From: an uncultured Roseovarius sp.
GTDB taxonomy: Bacteria; Pseudomonadota; Alphaproteobacteria; Rhodobacterales; Rhodobacteraceae
Direction: 5' to 3'
DNA length: 8,230 nt
Assembly: GCA_913055965.1 (NCBI GenBank)
Contig: CAJXKX010000068.1
Span: 1-8,230, forward strand
The notes under the pieces were generated by a model. That model saw only the letters and a program-made list of their open reading frames with translations, did no database searches and was not told where the DNA came from. Positions within the stretch are counted from its first letter, which is position 1. The number at the start of each line of letters is the position of its first letter. The translations under genes and the position numbers were made by a program. Below are positions 6,298-8,230 of this stretch, piece by piece.

Positions 6298-7265
6298 CGC
6301 GCCGCGAGGATTTCCTCGTTTCGGTCTGTTTCGCCGAAGCGCCGGGCGATGCACCGGCACGGGCCTGCCTGCGGGCGCTCGCCGCCCGGCTGGATGAGGC
6401 CTGGCGTTACTGGGAGATCGTGATCGTCACCGACGCGGCGGAAACGGCAAAGCTGGACCCGCTGCTTGCCGACCTTCCCAACCTGCGCGTTCTGGGCACG
6501 CGCGGCCTGTCCGAGCATTACCGCCGCCGCGTGATCGGTGCCTCCGAGGCGATCGGGGACCTTGTCGTGCTGGCCGCGCTCGACGAGACGGACCACCTGG
6601 ATATCCCGGCGATGCTGGACGAAGCCGCCGAGACGGGCGACGTGATCGTTGCGCGACGGGACGAACGTCGCGTGCTGCTCGACGGGATTCTGGGTGTCCT
6701 GGGCCACAGCAGCGGGTTTCGCGTGCAGGCGCGCGACATGCAGACGGCGGTGCTGCCGCGCACCCTGCTCAACCGCCTGCTCGCCCGTGCCGACCGGCAG
6801 CTGGCTCTGCGTTTCATGCCTCGGGACGCGGGCGTCCCGGTGCGCTACCGCGAGATACCGCAGGGCTGCAAGCCGACGCGGGCGGGCGGCCTGAGGCGGC
6901 GCCTGGGCATCGTGCAGAAACTGCTGGTGCACTCGGCCCCATCGGTGCTGGGCTGGGTCTCGGTGCTGTCGATACTGACCGCGCTGGGGGCGCTCGCCTT
7001 TGCGGTCTACGCGGTCTGCGTGTGGCTGTTTGCCAGCGCGGTACAGCCCGGCTGGTTCACCACCTCGCTGGCGATCAGCCTGACCGCGTTCTTCCTCGGG
7101 GTCGCGATCTTCGGTCTCGCCTCCGGTCTGCTCAAGCTCATCGATCTCGTCACCCCCGACGCGCTTGACGACGTGGTGGACGAGCGCGGCCACGCCGATC
7201 TCTTTGCCCGCGTCGCGCAGGATCTCAACGTCGAGACCACACAAGACGGCCGCGATCCCCCATGA
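6294..7265 (+). CDS. GT2-like membrane protein of the GtrB/DPM type, with non-canonical DXD region
   Basis: The 323-residue protein looks like a glycosyltransferase family 2 enzyme of the polyprenyl-phosphate sugar synthase kind, with two C-terminal membrane helices. Order: FLVSVCFAEAP (first strand), WEIVIVTDAAE (second strand, where DPM-like enzymes have VDDGS), IGASEAIGDLVVL then LDETDH (D97-E-T-D100) where the DXD is expected, DVIVARRDERR, SGFRVQARDM, and VRYREIPQGCKPTRAG before an amphipathic stretch. Membrane segments lie at about 220-247 and 256-280, with a ~40-residue hydrophilic tail. The overall plan fits GT2, but the N-terminal DDGS and DXD motifs are altered, so the enzyme may be divergent, metal-independent or inactive. 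Both ends overlap neighbouring genes by 4 bp. Candidate role: moving the sugar made by the neighbours onto a lipid carrier at the inner membrane. The fold call is moderately sure; activity is uncertain. Confidence 0.7.
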   Translation: MTRREDFLVSVCFAEAPGDAPARACLRALAARLDEAWRYWEIVIVTDAAETAKLDPLLADLPNLRVLGTRGLSEHYRRRVIGASEAIGDLVVLAALDETDHLDIPAMLDEAAETGDVIVARRDERRVLLDGILGVLGHSSGFRVQARDMQTAVLPRTLLNRLLARADRQLALRFMPRDAGVPVRYREIPQGCKPTRAGGLRRRLGIVQKLLVHSAPSVLGWVSVLSILTALGALAFAVYAVCVWLFASAVQPGWFTTSLAISLTAFFLGVAIFGLASGLLKLIDLVTPDALDDVVDERGHADLFARVAQDLNVETTQDGRDPP

Positions 7266-8230
7266 CCGGGAAGCCGATCCTCGACAACCTCGTGATCGGC
7301 GGCGGATTCTACGGGGCCGCGCTGGCGCTGGTGCTGCGCTCCGTTTCGGCACGGACGGTCCTCGTAGAGGCCGCCGACGAACTCATGCAGCGCGCCTCGC
7401 GGGTCAATCAGGCGCGGGTGCATACCGGCTTTCACTACCCGCGCAACGCGCTGACGGCGGTCAAGTCCCTGATGCTTCACCAGCGGTTCGCCCGCGATTT
7501 TCCCGAGGCGGTGGTGCGCGATTTCGACATGCTCTACGGGTTGGCACGCTACCGCTCGCGGGTTTCGGCGAACCGCTTCCTGCGCGTGTTCCGCAACATG
7601 GGCGCGCCGATCGCTCCGGCCTCGCCCGCGCAAGCCGCGATGTTCTCGCCCGACACCATAGAGGCCGCGTTCGCCTGCACCGAATTCGCGTTCGATCACA
7701 GCGTTTTGCGTGCGCTCATGCAAGAACGGCTCGCCCGGGCCGAGATAGAGACGCGACTCGGAACCAGTGTCGAGGGCCTGTCGGAGGTCGGGGGCGCCGT
7801 CACGGTCGCGCTGTCGGACGGGACGGAATTGCGGGCGCGGCATGTGTTCAACGTCACCTATGCCCATCTCAACCGCGTGCTCGACGCCGCCGGCCTGCCG
7901 CTCGCGCCGCTGAAATACGAACTGGCCGAGATCGCGCTGGTCACTCCGCCCGACGATTTGCGCGCGCTGGGCGTGACGGTGATGGACGGGCCGTTCTTTT
8001 CGGCCATGCCGTTTCCGGCCGAAGGGCTGCATTCGCTGACCCACGTGCGCTACACGCCGCACCGAAGCTGGCGCGACAGCACGGACTCCCGCCCGCCCTA
8101 CGATATCCTCGCGGGGCAGCCTCCCGAGAGCCGCGTGCGCCACATGATCGCCGATGCACGGCGCTACGTGCCCGCCATCGCGGACATGACGCCCGAGAGA
8201 TCGCTCTACGAGGTCAAGACCGTGCTGCTC
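7262..8230 (+). CDS. FAD-dependent oxidoreductase (D-amino acid oxidase-like fold), 3' end outside window
   Basis: The frame is open from ATG at 7262 to the last base, giving 323 residues without the C-terminus. The start forms ATGA with the preceding stop; no strong ribosome site is visible, so coupling is likely. The N-terminus NLVIGGGFYGAALAL has the FAD-binding G13-x-G15-x-x-G18, and VLVE ends with E36, which normally binds the FAD ribose. Next, RASRVNQARVHTGFHYPRN (R44-N62) is a striking conserved-looking block in the place where DAO-like oxidases contact the flavin. FDHSVLRALMQERLARA and HVFNVTYAHLNRVL fit the second FAD strand region. Members oxidise amino acids, hydroxy acids or related CH-OH/CH-NH groups; no specific one can be named. 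Its operon position implies redox chemistry on the same sugar or on a group destined for it. Confidence 0.78.
   Translation, partial: MTGKPILDNLVIGGGFYGAALALVLRSVSARTVLVEAADELMQRASRVNQARVHTGFHYPRNALTAVKSLMLHQRFARDFPEAVVRDFDMLYGLARYRSRVSANRFLRVFRNMGAPIAPASPAQAAMFSPDTIEAAFACTEFAFDHSVLRALMQERLARAEIETRLGTSVEGLSEVGGAVTVALSDGTELRARHVFNVTYAHLNRVLDAAGLPLAPLKYELAEIALVTPPDDLRALGVTVMDGPFFSAMPFPAEGLHSLTHVRYTPHRSWRDSTDSRPPYDILAGQPPESRVRHMIADARRYVPAIADMTPERSLYEVKTVLL

Noticed and set aside
6183..8143. Long minus-strand frames opposite the GT2-like and FAD genes
   Set aside because: Antisense to coding sequence with FAD- and GT2-type motifs; Arg/Gln/His-rich shadow sequence.

Overview
This is a GC-rich stretch, about two-thirds G+C or higher by eye, with strong third-position G/C bias, short intergenic gaps and ATGA stop/start overlaps. 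Together with the protein flavour this suggests an alphaproteobacterium, probably of the Rhodobacterales (roseobacter) type. That placement is inference, as no phylogenetic marker gene is present. Every recognisable gene fits assembly or decoration of a surface polysaccharide or glycoconjugate. No tRNA, rRNA, CRISPR array, transposase or phage gene was seen.

Layout. (1) Positions 1-132, minus strand: the first 44 codons of a nucleotide-sugar dehydrogenase of the UDP-HexNAc/UDP-sugar type, which would supply uronic acid precursors. (2) Positions 133-301: a divergent leader with several small dyads. (3) Positions 302-2308, plus: a 668-residue membrane O-acyltransferase with a C-terminal SGNH domain. 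(4) Positions 2400-3542, plus: a GT61 (DUF563) glycosyltransferase. (5) Positions 3568-4308, minus: a PAPS-dependent sulfotransferase, convergent with the GT61 gene and divergent from the next operon. (6) Positions 4309-4477: a 169-bp divergent intergenic region with an imperfect hairpin/dyad. (7) Positions 4478-8230, plus: four tightly coupled genes, each overlapping the next by 4 bp. They encode an extended-SDR NAD(P)-dependent oxidoreductase/epimerase (probable TTG start), a metal-dependent TIM-barrel sugar isomerase/epimerase, a GT2-like membrane protein lacking a canonical DXD motif, and a GxGxxG FAD-dependent oxidoreductase cut off by the window end.

How the genes may work together. The dehydrogenase would make an acidic nucleotide sugar. 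The GT61 enzyme and possibly the GT2-like protein would transfer sugars. The acyltransferase and sulfotransferase would add acyl and sulfate groups, giving a highly anionic, decorated glycan. The four-gene cassette combines NAD(P)- and FAD-linked redox with isomerisation and a membrane-anchored transferase fold. It looks like a dedicated pathway for making and attaching an unusual sugar or sugar-derived residue. Its substrate cannot be read from sequence alone, and it is the best candidate here for an undescribed system.
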